From positions 1,240,001 through 1,304,000 of the forward strand of contig NC_015422.1 of assembly GCF_000204645.1 (NCBI RefSeq): a stretch of DNA of 64,000 nt, in the 5' to 3' direction. The notes below the pieces were generated by a model. That model had not been told where the DNA came from and did not search any database. It worked only from the letters and a program-made list of their open reading frames with translations. The translations under genes and the position numbers were made by a program. The DNA comes from Alicycliphilus denitrificans K601. Its GTDB lineage: Bacteria > Pseudomonadota > Gammaproteobacteria > Burkholderiales > Burkholderiaceae_C. Positions 33,092 through 43,600 of this stretch are shown here, one piece after another. Numbering within the stretch: position 1 is the stretch's first letter; each line of letters starts with the position of its first letter.

Positions 33092-33877
33092 TCAGAATGC
33101 TGGCACCACGGCGCCCTTGTACTTGTCCTGGATGAACTTCTTGACCTCGGGCTGGTGCAAGGCCTTCATCAGCTTGGCGATGTTGGGGTCGTTGGCACGG
33201 TCGGCGCGGGCGGCCACGATGTTGGTGTAGGGCGAGTCCGCGCCCTCGATGAACAGCGCGTCCTTGGTCGGGTTCAGCTTCGCCTCGATGGCGTAGTTGG
33301 TGTTAATCAGGGCCAGGTCCACGTCGGCCAGGGCGCGCGGCAGCAGCGGGGCCTCCAGCTCCTTGAACTTGAGCTTCTTGGGGTTCTTCACCACGTCCAG
33401 AGGGGTGGGCGTCAGGCTCTTGGGGTCCTTCAGCTCGATCAGGCCCTGCTTGGCCAGCAGGATCAGGGCGCGGCCGCCGTTGGACGGGTCGTTGGGGATG
33501 GCCACGGTGGCGCCGTCCTTGAGATCCTTCACGTTCTTGATCTTGCTGGAGTAGGCGCCGAAGGGCTCCACGTGCACCTTGCCGCCCGGCACCATGACCA
33601 GGCTGGTCTTGCGGTCCTTGTTGAAGCTGTCCAGGTAGGGCTGGTGCTGGAAGAAGTTGGCGTCCAGCTGCTTGTCCTCCACGGCCATGTTGGGCTGCAC
33701 GTAGTCGCTGAACTCCTTGACCTGCAGGTCCACGCCCTCGGCCTTGAGCCGGGGCTTGACGAAGTTCAGGATCTCGGCGTGCGGCACGGCCGTGGCGGCC
33801 ACCTTGAGCACGTCGGCGGCCTGCGCGGAAAAGGCCAGTGCGGCGATCGCCAGGGCGGAGAGGGTTTGCTTGAGCAT
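33092..33877 (-). CDS. metQ: MetQ/NlpA family methionine ABC transporter substrate-binding protein
   Basis: A 261-residue receptor. A Sec signal (LSALAIAALAFSAQA) is followed by DVLKVAATAVPHAEILNFVK and KEFSDYVQPNMAVEDKQLDA NFFQHQPYL in sequence, the core of the NlpA/MetQ family that binds D/L-methionine. It also has ALINTNYAIEAKLNP and ADSPYTNIVA. Unlike E. coli MetQ the mature start is AAD with no lipobox Cys, so it should be free in the periplasm. ATG 33877 is preferred: AAGG lies 9 nt upstream; an in-frame ATG at 33904 would sit on the leader hairpin. The metN and metI partners are not adjacent in the window. Confidence 0.9.
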   Translation of the reverse strand: MLKQTLSALAIAALAFSAQAADVLKVAATAVPHAEILNFVKPRLKAEGVDLQVKEFSDYVQPNMAVEDKQLDANFFQHQPYLDSFNKDRKTSLVMVPGGKVHVEPFGAYSSKIKNVKDLKDGATVAIPNDPSNGGRALILLAKQGLIELKDPKSLTPTPLDVVKNPKKLKFKELEAPLLPRALADVDLALINTNYAIEAKLNPTKDALFIEGADSPYTNIVAARADRANDPNIAKLMKALHQPEVKKFIQDKYKGAVVPAF

Positions 33878-33902
33878 CGGATGCAACCTTGGGTGGGTCA
33901 AC

Positions 33903-33935
33903 AAAAAGCGCCCAGAACCGGGTCGGTGTGGGCGC
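33903..33935 (-). terminator. Terminator-like hairpin in the metQ leader
   Basis: On the minus strand the arms GCGCCCA (33929-33935 side) and TGGGCGC (33908-33914 side) pair over 7 bp. An inner 4-bp ACCG/CGGT stem closes a 3-nt loop, and five T follow directly (A run at 33903-33907 on the plus strand). It ends only 25 nt before ATG 33877, leaving too little room for a separate metQ promoter downstream. It is either the terminator of the kinase gene or an attenuator in the metQ transcript. Confidence 0.7.
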
Positions 33936-34013
33936 GGCGTGCGGCGTAGTTTACGGGTTTACACCCCGGGGCATGACTTAATTAAATTCATATCGATATA
34001 ACGATGGGGTTTC

Positions 34014-35078
34014 TTATTTCACTGGCAACGCGATGCGTACTTGATACAGACCATCGCGCACGCCGGCATGGAAGTCGCAGTCCACGTCGTGCAGCAGGCG
34101 CAGGCGGTCGCGCACGTTGGCCAGGGCGATGCCGTGGCCGCGCGCGCGCGGCTCGGCGCCCGTGTTCCCGGGCGGCAGGGTGTTGGTGATGGTCAGCACC
34201 ACGCGGCTGCCGCGCCGCTCGGCCGTGATGCGCAGCTTGGCCGGGCCGGGCGTGGGCTCCACGCCGTGCTTGACGGCGTTCTCCACGAGCGGCTGCAGCA
34301 GCAGCGGCGGCAGGCGCGCGGCGCTGGCGCGCGGGTCGATCAGCCATTGCACGCGCAGGCGCTCGCCGAAGCGCACCTGCTCTATGTCGAGGTAGCGCCG
34401 CGCCAGGGCGATCTCGTCCTCCAGCGTGGCCGACTCGCCCTGCTCCACCAGGGCGTGGCGGAACAGGTCGCTCAGGTCCTCCAGCAGCGCCTCGGCCTTG
34501 GCGGGCTCCTCGCGCACCAGGGCGATGGCGCTGTTGAGCGTGTTGAACAAAAAATGCGGGCGTATACGCGACTGCAGCTCGGTCAGGCGCGCCGTGGTGG
34601 CCGCCGGCGTGCGCGCGCGTGCACGCAGCAGCAGGGCCGTGACCAGCAGCGCCGACAGCAGCGCCCCGCTGGCGGCGCAGGCCAGCCAGGGCGGGCTGTC
34701 GGCCGTGGTGCCGGCCAGCGCCAGCATGGCGCAGGCGTACAGGCCGGCCAGCATGCCCAGCAGCACGCCAGCCGCGTATTGCAGGGGCTCGCGCAGGCGC
34801 TGCAGTCCCTTCTTGAGGCTGCAGGCCGTGACCAGCCAGGCGAGGGTGGCCGGCAGGGCGCCGCCCGTGAGCAGCGCCAGCCGCGCCAGCCATTCGCCGG
34901 GGCCGGCGGCGCCGAACATGGCGCCCACGCCCAGCACCGCTTCCACGAACAGCACGGCGCGCAGGACCACGCCCACCTGGCAGGCGTCGAACACCAGCGC
35001 GCGCCCCACGGCGCGGCCGCGCGGCGCGGGCCCGGGCAGGGGGGCGGGGTGGGTCGATAAAATTTGCGTTTCCTGCAT
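34014..35078 (-). CDS. Sensor histidine kinase, AlgZ/LytS type (PF06580)
   Basis: A 354-residue membrane kinase. Four to five hydrophobic segments fill residues about 28-150 ([57 protein letters not shown] and [15 protein letters not shown]). The phospho-acceptor is the His in [18 protein letters not shown] (about 177) and the ATP-binding domain has [16 protein letters not shown] (N-box) and [13 protein letters not shown]. This is the histidine-kinase family that usually phosphorylates a LytTR regulator such as AlgR, and AlgZ is often next to argH. No response-regulator gene is next to it; metQ follows instead. It is divergent from argH, 50 bp away. Confidence 0.88.
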   Translation of the reverse strand: MQETQILSTHPAPLPGPAPRGRAVGRALVFDACQVGVVLRAVLFVEAVLGVGAMFGAAGPGEWLARLALLTGGALPATLAWLVTACSLKKGLQRLREPLQYAAGVLLGMLAGLYACAMLALAGTTADSPPWLACAASGALLSALLVTALLLRARARTPAATTARLTELQSRIRPHFLFNTLNSAIALVREEPAKAEALLEDLSDLFRHALVEQGESATLEDEIALARRYLDIEQVRFGERLRVQWLIDPRASAARLPPLLLQPLVENAVKHGVEPTPGPAKLRITAERRGSRVVLTITNTLPPGNTGAEPRARGHGIALANVRDRLRLLHDVDCDFHAGVRDGLYQVRIALPVK

Positions 35079-35128
35079 CGCGGCATCCGGGCGTTCCGGC
35101 TGTCGTAACCCCCCGGATTATTGCCCCC

Positions 35129-36589
35129 ATGCCCCATACCCCCGCATCGCAACCTTCCAACGACCAGCTCGCCACCAAGGCACAGGCCTGGTCGGCGCTG
35201 TTCTCCGAGCCCATGAGCGACCTGGTCAAGCGCTACACGTCGAGCGTGTTCTTCGACAAGCGCCTGTGGCAGGCCGACATCGCGGGCAGCCTGGCCCATG
35301 CCGACATGCTGGCCGCGCAGGGCATCATCTCGGGCGACGACCTGGCCGCCATCGAGCGCGGCATGGCCCAGATCACGCAGGAGATCGAGGCCGGCCAGTT
35401 CGACTGGAAGCTCGACCTGGAGGACGTGCACCTGAACATCGAGGCGCGCCTGACCCAGCTCGTGGGCGACGCCGGCAAGCGCCTGCACACAGGCCGCAGC
35501 CGCAACGACCAGGTGGCCACCGACGTGCGCCTGTGGCTGCGCGGCGAGATCGACCTGATCGACGGCCTGCTGCGAGAGTTGCAACTGGCGCTGGTCGAGG
35601 TGGCCGAGAAGAACGTGGAGGTGATCCTGCCCGGTTTCACCCACCTGCAGGTGGCCCAGCCCGTGAGCTTCGCGCACCACCTGCTGGCCTACGTGGAGAT
35701 GTTTGCGCGCGACGCCGAGCGCATGCGCGACGCGCGCCGCCGCGTGAACGTGCTGCCGCTGGGCAGCGCGGCGCTGGCCGGCACCACCTATCCGCTTGAC
35801 CGCGAGCGCGTGGCCAGGACGCTCGGCATGGAAGGCGTGTGCCAGAACAGCCTGGACGGCGTGAGCGACCGCGACTTCGCGATCGAGTTCACGGCGGCCG
35901 CCAGCCTGTGCATGGTGCACGTGAGCCGCCTGTCGGAGGAACTCATCATCTGGATGAGCCAGAACTTCGGCTTCATCCGCATCGCCGACCGCTTCACCAC
36001 CGGCTCGTCGATCATGCCGCAGAAGAAGAACCCCGACGTGCCCGAGCTCGCGCGCGGCAAGACCGGCCGCGTGGTGGGCCACCTCATGGGCCTGATCACC
36101 TTGATGAAGGGCCAGCCCCTGGCCTACAACAAGGACAACCAGGAGGACAAGGAGCCGCTGTTCGACACCGTGGACACCCTGAAGGACACGCTGCGCATCT
36201 TCGCCGAGATGATCGGCGGCCAGGCCAACCCCGCCACGGGCGCGAAGGAGGGCGGCATCACCGTCAACGCCGAGGCCATGCGCGCCGCCGCGCAGAAGGG
36301 TTACGCCACGGCCACCGACCTGGCCGACTACCTCGTCAAGAAGGGCCTGCCGTTCCGCGACGCGCACGAGACCGTAGCCCACGCCGTGAAGGCCGCCACC
36401 ACGCACGGCGTGGACCTGTCGGAGCTGCCGCTGGCCGTGCTGCAGGGCTTCCACCCCGCGATCGGGAAGGACGTGTTCGACGCGCTGAGCCTGCAGGGCT
36501 CGCTCTGCGCGCGGGGCACGCTGGGCGGCACGGCGCCCGCGCAGGTGCGCGCGCAGCTGGCGCGCCACCGCGCGCGGCTGGCCGCTTGA
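35129..36589 (+). CDS. argH: Argininosuccinate lyase
   Basis: A 486-residue enzyme of the fumarase/aspartase superfamily that splits argininosuccinate into arginine and fumarate, the last step of arginine synthesis. The signature loop is [20 protein letters not shown] at about residues 292-311, with the catalytic Ser in [22 protein letters not shown] and [20 protein letters not shown] carry the substrate and proton-transfer residues. Length is somewhat above the typical 460-470 because of an N-terminal tail of about 20 residues ([14 protein letters not shown]). It is divergent from the kinase and 17 bp before a Bug receptor gene. Confidence 0.96.
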   Translation: MPHTPASQPSNDQLATKAQAWSALFSEPMSDLVKRYTSSVFFDKRLWQADIAGSLAHADMLAAQGIISGDDLAAIERGMAQITQEIEAGQFDWKLDLEDVHLNIEARLTQLVGDAGKRLHTGRSRNDQVATDVRLWLRGEIDLIDGLLRELQLALVEVAEKNVEVILPGFTHLQVAQPVSFAHHLLAYVEMFARDAERMRDARRRVNVLPLGSAALAGTTYPLDRERVARTLGMEGVCQNSLDGVSDRDFAIEFTAAASLCMVHVSRLSEELIIWMSQNFGFIRIADRFTTGSSIMPQKKNPDVPELARGKTGRVVGHLMGLITLMKGQPLAYNKDNQEDKEPLFDTVDTLKDTLRIFAEMIGGQANPATGAKEGGITVNAEAMRAAAQKGYATATDLADYLVKKGLPFRDAHETVAHAVKAATTHGVDLSELPLAVLQGFHPAIGKDVFDALSLQGSLCARGTLGGTAPAQVRAQLARHRARLAA

Positions 36590-36606
36590 ATAATGAGGAA
36601 GCCATC

Positions 36607-37581
36607 ATGACACTGTCCCGCCGCCACCTGCTGGCCAGCGCCCTTGCCGCTGGCGCATTGCCGCTGCTGCCCGCCCGGGCCGATGCGCCCAAGACCCTGC
36701 GCGTGCTGGTGGGCTTTCCGCCGGGCGGCGGCTCGGACGCCATCGCGCGGCTGCTGGCCGACAAGCTCAAGGACACGCTGGGCGTGCCCGTGGTGGTGGA
36801 GAACCGCCCCGGCGCGGGCGGGCAGATCGCCGCGCAGGCGCTCAAGGGCGCGCCGGCCGACGGCAGCACCTTGTTCCTCACGCACGACCACACCATCTCC
36901 ATCCTGCCCCAGGTGGTGAAGAACCCCGGCTTCGACCCCGCGCGCGACTTCGTGGCCGCGGGCGGCTTCGCCACCTTCGTCAACTGCCTGGCCGTCTCGC
37001 CCGGCACGCCGGCCGCGAGCTTCGCGGAGTACGTGGACTGGGTCAGGCGCCAGCAGGGCGGCAAGAGCGCCGTGGGCATCCCCGCGCCGGCTTCCACGCC
37101 CGAGTTCCTGGTCCGGCTGCTGGGCCAGCGCTACCAGCTGGACCTGGTGGCCGCGCCGTACCGCGGCAGCGCGCCCATGATCGGCGACATGCTGGGCAAC
37201 CAGATCGCGGCCGGCATCGGCTCGGTGCAGGACTTCATCGAGAACCACCGCGCCGGCAAGCTGCGCGTGCTGGCCGTGCTGGGCGGCAGGCGCCAGGCGG
37301 CGCTGCCCCAGGTCCCCACCTTCGCCGAGCTGGGCCTGCCCGGATTCGAGGACACGCCGTACTACGGCTTCTATGCCCCGGCGGGCACGCCCGAGGCCGT
37401 GCTCGCGCGCTTTGCCGAGGCGCTGTCCCGCGTCGTGGCGCAGTCCCAGGTGCGCGAGCAGCTCACCGCCATGGGCCTCACGGTGGGGTTCATGACGCCC
37501 GCGCAGCTGGCCGCGCGCGAGCGGGCCTATACGGCGGCGTGGCAGCGCATCATCCAGGACAGCGGCTTCAAGCCGCAGTGA
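36607..37581 (+). CDS. Bug-type tripartite tricarboxylate transporter substrate-binding protein
   Basis: A 324-residue periplasmic receptor with a twin-arginine-like start (MTLSRRHLLASALAAGALPL) and a signal end near PARADA. The mature part begins LRVLVGFPPGGGSDAIARLL, then VVVENRPGAGGQIAAQALKG, the usual Bug core; the common 'YP-RPI' segment is shortened. GAGGAAG precedes the ATG by 5 nt. It lies 17 bp after argH and may be read from the same transcript, although no functional tie to arginine is known. The ligand is unknown; no TctA/TctB genes are adjacent. Confidence 0.9.
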   Translation: MTLSRRHLLASALAAGALPLLPARADAPKTLRVLVGFPPGGGSDAIARLLADKLKDTLGVPVVVENRPGAGGQIAAQALKGAPADGSTLFLTHDHTISILPQVVKNPGFDPARDFVAAGGFATFVNCLAVSPGTPAASFAEYVDWVRRQQGGKSAVGIPAPASTPEFLVRLLGQRYQLDLVAAPYRGSAPMIGDMLGNQIAAGIGSVQDFIENHRAGKLRVLAVLGGRRQAALPQVPTFAELGLPGFEDTPYYGFYAPAGTPEAVLARFAEALSRVVAQSQVREQLTAMGLTVGFMTPAQLAARERAYTAAWQRIIQDSGFKPQ

Positions 37582-37694
37582 CAGACCCTGCGGGCATGCG
37601 GGTCGGCCGGCCGATGGGCTACGCTTGGCGCATGCGGCACGCGCCGGCTGCTGAGAGCCATGGGGCGCGGCCATCCACCATTTCCGTGACACGC

Positions 37695-40600
37695 ATGACC
37701 AGCACGCATTCCATGCGCAGGGCGGCCGCCGCCCTGCTTCTTCTGGCCGCAGGAGCGGCGCAGGCCCTCGTGGTGACCAGCCTGTCGCCCCAGGGCGAGG
37801 TGGCGCGCGTGCGCCAGGTGGTGGCCAAGTTCGACGCCCCGGCCGTGCGCCTGGGCGACCCGCAGGCGCCGGCGCCGCTCACGGTGGCCTGCAGCGATGC
37901 CGACGCCGCCAAGGGCCAGGCCCGTTGGACCGGCGAGCGCGAATGGGTGTACGACTTCGCGCAGGATCTGCCGCCCGGCGTGCGCTGCACGGTCAGCGTG
38001 AAACCTGGGTTCAAATCGGCCTCTGGCGCCCAACTGGCGGGCGCTGTAAGCTATCAATTCAATACCGGCGGCCCGTTCGTGCAGAGCGTGCGGCCCGGCA
38101 CCTGGCAGGAGATCGACGAGGAGCAGTTCTTCGTGCTGCAGCTCAACGGCCCTGCCACGCAGGCCAGCCTGCTCGAACACACGTGGTGCGTGGCCGACGG
38201 CGTGGGCGAGCGCGTGCCCGTGCGTTTGGTCGAAGGCGCGCAGCGCGCCGCGCTGCTGCAGTCCCTGCACCTGGACAAGGCGGCGGCCAAAGAGCCGCTG
38301 CGCTATGCCACGCTGACCTGCGGGCGCCGGCTGAGCGCGGGCAGCCAGATGCAGCTGGTGTACGGCCGGGGCGTGGCCACGCCCAGCGGCGTGGCCAACG
38401 CGCAGGAGCGGCGCTTCGCCTACAAGGTGCGCCAGCCCTTCAGCGCCGAGTTCGGCTGCGAGCGCGAGAACGCCCGCTCGGACTGTCTGCCCGTGCGGCC
38501 CATGCACCTCGCCTTCAACGCGCCCGTGGCGCGCAAGCTGGCGCAGGGCATACGCCTGAAGGGGGGCGGCCAGACGCTCGCGCCGGAGATCGACGGGTCG
38601 CAGGAGGGCGATGCGCTGGTCAACGGCGTGCGCTTTGCCGCGCCGCTCGCGGCGCAGACGCAGTTCACGCTGGAGCTGCCCTCGGGCTTCAAGGACGCAT
38701 CGGGCCGCCCCCTGGCCAACGCGCAGAGCTTTCCGCTCAAGGTGGCGACCGGCGCCATGCCGCCGCTGGCCAAGTTCGCCGCGGCGCCGTTCGGCGTGGT
38801 GGAGCGCTTCGCCGAAGGGCCCGACGGCCCGGCGCTGCTGCCCGTCACGCTGCGCAGGGTGGAGGCAGGCCTGGACGTGCAGGGCCTGCAGCCCGGCGCC
38901 GCCGTGCAGGGCGGCAAGGTGAGCACGCTGCGGCCCGACAGCGACGCCGACATCATCGCCTGGCTGCGCAAGGTGCAGCGCTACGACGAGGCCACCGTGG
39001 ACCGCGCCCAGGCCCGCCGCGACGCGCGCGGCCCGCTGCCCGCGGCGTTCGACGAGCGGGACGGCGACCGGGTGCAGACGCGCATGCTCTCGCTGCTCCA
39101 GGGGCAGGCCGGCGTGAAGAAGCTCGACCTGCCCCGGCCCGCCAAGGACGACCCGCGCCCCTTCGAGGTCGTGGGCATCCCGCTGCCGCCCGGGTTCTCG
39201 GTGGTGGAGATCGCCTCGCCCCTGCTCGGCCAGTCATTGCTGGACGAGCGCCACGGCGCGTCGCGCACCATGTACGTGCGCACGAGCGTCCTAGTCACCA
39301 ACCTGGGCGTGCATTTCAAGCTCGGGCGCGAGAACGCCGTGGCCTGGGTGACCACGCTGGACAAGGGCCGGCCCGTGGCCGGCGCGCAGGTGCGCGTGTC
39401 CGCCTGCGACGGCAGGCTGCTCTCCACGGTCACCACGGGCGGCGATGGCGTGGCCCGGTTCGAGGGCCTGGACAGCGATCCGCCGGCCTGCGGCGGCGGG
39501 GACGAATGGCGCAACGCCTACTTCGTGAGCGCGCGCGCGCAGGACGAGCTGGCCTTCACCTGGAGCGACTGGCAGCGCGGCATAGAGCCCTGGCGCTTCA
39601 ACGTGCCCGTCAGCAGCGAGCCGCGCCCCGACGAGGTGGCCCACACCATCTTCGACCGCACGCTGCTGCGCGCGGGCGAGACCCTGTCCATGAAGCACCT
39701 GCTGCGCACGCAGACCGGCCGCGGCCTGGGGCTGCCCGACGCGCGCCCCGCCGAGCTGGCCATCACCCACGTTGGCAGCGGCCAGCAGTTCACGCAGCCT
39801 TTGAAATGGCGCAAGACGGCCACGGGGGGGCTTTCCGCCGAGAGCGAATTCGCCGTGCCGCCGGCCGCCAGGCTGGGCATGTACCAGGTGGAGCTGCGCG
39901 GGGGCGAGGGCGGGGACGGTGCGCGTTCCTTCTTGTCGGGGAGCTTCCGCGTGGAGGAATTCCGCCTGCCCGTGCTGGAGGGCCGCATAGCCCCCGTGGA
40001 CGGCAAGCCCCTGGTGCGCGCGCGCAGCGTGCCCACCGACGTGCAGGTCGGCTACGTGTCGGGCGGCGGCGCGGCGCGCCTGCCGGTGCGCGTGTCGGCC
40101 ATGGTGCGGGCCAAGTCGCTGCAGTTCTCCGACTTCGACGCCTTCAGCTTCCAGCCCCCGCGCAAGCGCGATGCCCGCGGCAGCAGCGACGACGAGGAGG
40201 AATCCGCGAGCCAGGACACGCGCGTAATCGCCGACAAGCTGCCGCTCACGCTCGACAAGGACGGCGCAGGCCGCATCGCCATCGACGACGTGCCCCAGGC
40301 GCCCAGGGCGCAGGAGCTGGTGCTGGAGGCCAGTTACTCCGACCCCAATGGCGAGGTGCAGACCCTGCGCGGCACGCACACGCTGTGGCCCGCGGCCGTG
40401 GTGGCCGGCATCAAGGCCGAGGGCTGGGTCTCCAGCGGCTCCCGCGTGCGCCTGCAGGCGCTGGCCCTGTCGCTGGACGGCAAGCCGCAGGAGGGCGTGC
40501 CGCTGGCCGTGCAGGCCATCGCGCGCACCACCACCACGAGCCGAAAACGCATGGTGGGCGGCTTCTACAGCTACGACAACAAGACCGAAACGAAGGACCT

Positions 40601-43600
40601 GGGCACCGTCTGCACCGGCAAGAGCGACGGCCGCGGCCTGCTGCTGTGCGACGCCAGGCTCGACGAGCCCGGCGAGGTGGAGCTGGTCGTGAGCGCGCGC
40701 GACAAGAATGGCAACGAGGCGCAGGCCGCGTCCTCTGTCTGGGTCACGCGCCGCGGCGAACTCTGGTTCGGCGGCGAGGACCACGACCGCATCGACCTGC
40801 TGCCCGAGAAGAAGAGCTACCAGCCCGGCGAGACGGCGCGCTTGCAGGTGCGCATGCCGTTCCGCCAGGCCACGGCCCTGGTCAGCGTGGAGCGCGAGGG
40901 CGTGATCAGCACGCGCGTGGTGCAGCTCAGCGGCCAGGACCCCACGGTGCAGATCAAGATCGAGGATGGCTGGGCGCCCAACGTCTACGTGAGCGTGCTG
41001 GCGCTGCGCGGGCGTCTGCGCGAGGTGCCCTGGTACAGCTTCTTCACCTGGGGCTTCAAGGCGCCGCGCGAATGGTGGAACGCCTTCTGGTACGAGGGCC
41101 GCGAGTATGTGGCGCCCACGGCCATGGTGGACCTGTCCAGGCCCGCCTACCGCCTGGGCCTGGCCGAGCTGCGCGTGGGCGAGCAGGCGCACCGCATCGC
41201 GGTGCAGGTCAAGGCCGACAAGGACAGCTACCCCGTGCGCGGCAAGGCCCAGGTCACCATCCAGGCCACGCTGCCGGACGGCAAGCCCGCCGCGGGCGCC
41301 GAGGTGGCGCTGGCCGCCGTGGACCAGGCGCTGCTGGAGCTGATGCCCAACACCAGCTGGAACCTGCTCGACGCCATGCTGCAGCGCCGTGCCTGGGGCG
41401 TCGCCACGTCCACCGCGCAGATGGAGATCGTCGGCCGGCGCCACTACGGCAGGAAGGCCGTGCCCGCGGGCGGCGGCGGCGGGCGCGCGCCCACGCGCGA
41501 ACTGCTCGACACGCTGCTGCTGTGGCAGCCCGCGGTCAGGCTCGACGCGCAGGGGCAGGCCAGGGTGACGGTGCCGCTCAACGACGCGCTCACCACTTTC
41601 AGGATCGTCGCCGTGGCCGACGCGGGCACGGGCCTGTTCGGCACCGGCAGCGCCAGCATCCGCGCCACGCAGGACCTGCAGATCATCAGCGGCCTGCCGC
41701 CGCTCGTGCGCGAGGGCGACCAGTTCCGCGCCCAGGTCACGCTGCGCAACACCACGGCCCGGACCATGACGGTGGAGGTGGCGCCGCGCGCCACGCTGCT
41801 CGCGCTCGACAGGCAGACCGTGGACATCCCCGCGGGCCAGGCCCGCGAGCTGGCCTGGAACGTCACCGCGCCCGCGCAGCCCGGGCAGACGCGCGCGCAG
41901 GCCCTGCTGTGGGAGATAGAGGCGCGCGACACGCTCGGCGGCGCGCGCGACGCGCTCAAGGCCCGCCAGCGGCTGATCCCGGCCGTGCCGCTCGGCGTGC
42001 AGCAGGCCACGCTGGTGCAGGTCGATGGCAGCTATCGCGTGGACGTGGCGCCGCCCGCGGGCGCGCTGCCCGGGCGCGGCGGCCTGAAGCTGGCGCTGCA
42101 GCCCGGTCTGGCCGACGGCCTGCCCGGCGTGCGCGACTGGTGGGCGCGCTACCCCTACGCCTGCCTGGAGCAGCAGGCCAGCAAGGCCATCGGCATGGGC
42201 GACGCCAGGCAGTGGCAGTCCATCGTCGCCAGGCTCCCCACCTACCTGGACGCCGACGGCCTGGCGTACTACTTCCCGCCCCAGGCCGGCAGTGCCGACC
42301 GCGGCAGCGACACGCTCACTGCCTACCTGCTCGCGGCCGCGCACGAGGCGGCGCGCCTGTCGCCCGAATTCGCGCTGCCGCCCGAGGCGCGCGAGCCGCT
42401 GGAGCGCGGCCTCATCGCCTTCGTCGAAGGGCGCATAGAGCGCAGCTTCTGGAGCCCGCGCAAGGACCTGGACCTGCGCAAGCTCGCCGCCATCGAGGCG
42501 CTGTCGCGCTACGGCAAGGCCCAGGCGCGCTGGCTCACCAGCCTGAACATCGCGCCCAACCAGTGGCCCACGCACGCGGTGATCGACTGGCTCAACATCC
42601 TGCGGCGCATGCCCGACCTGCCCCAGCGCGCGCAGCGCCTGCAGGAGGCCACGCAGATCCTGCGCGCCCGCCTGTCCTACCAGGGCAGCAGGCTCGCCTT
42701 CAGCACCGAGCAGGACGACGCCTGGTGGTGGCTGATGCAGGGCGGCGACGTGAACGCCGCGCGCCTCATGCTGGCCGTGATGGACGACCCCGCCTGGCAG
42801 GGCGACATGGGCCGCCTGGCCAGCGGCTTCATCGCGCGCCAGCAGGGCGGCGCCTGGCGCACCACCACGGCCAACCTGTGGGGCGCGCTGGCGCTGGCGC
42901 AGTTCGGCGCCAGGTACGAGGCCACGCCCGTGGCCGGCACCACCCGCGCCGCCATGGGCGGCCGGCAGGCCAGCGTGGACTGGAGCAAGGTGGTGCGTGC
43001 CGGCACCGGCGACGAAGGCGGCGCCATGCACCAGACGACCTGGTTCGGCGCGCCGGCGGCCCCTGGCGGCTGGAAGAACGACACCATGTTCCTGCCCTGG
43101 GGCGCGGAGGGCGGCGGCGGGCAGCTCACGGTCACCCACCAGGGGCCGGGCAAGCCCTGGCTCACGCTGCAGTCCGTCGCCGCCGTGGCGCTGCAGGCGC
43201 CCATGAACGCCGGCTACGGCATCCGCCGCAGCGTCACGCCCATCGAGCAGGCCGACAAGAGCCTGCCCCCGGGCACCTACAGCCGCGGCGACGTGCTGCG
43301 CGTGACGCTGGAGGTCACGGGCGCGGCCGACATGGCCTGGGTGGCCATCACCGACCCGGTGCCCGCCGGCGCCACCATCCTGGGCGGCGGCCTGGGGCGC
43401 GACTCCGAGATCGCCACCCAGGGCGAGAAGCGCGAGGGCTGGGGCTGGCCCGCGTTCGAGGAGCGCGGCTTCGAGTCCTTCCGCGGCTACTACGAATACC
43501 TGCCCAAGGGCACGGTGAAGATGCAGTACACGCTGCGCCTGAACAATGCAGGCGAGTTCCAGCTTCCGCCGAGCCGCGTGGAGGCGCTCTACGCGCCCGA

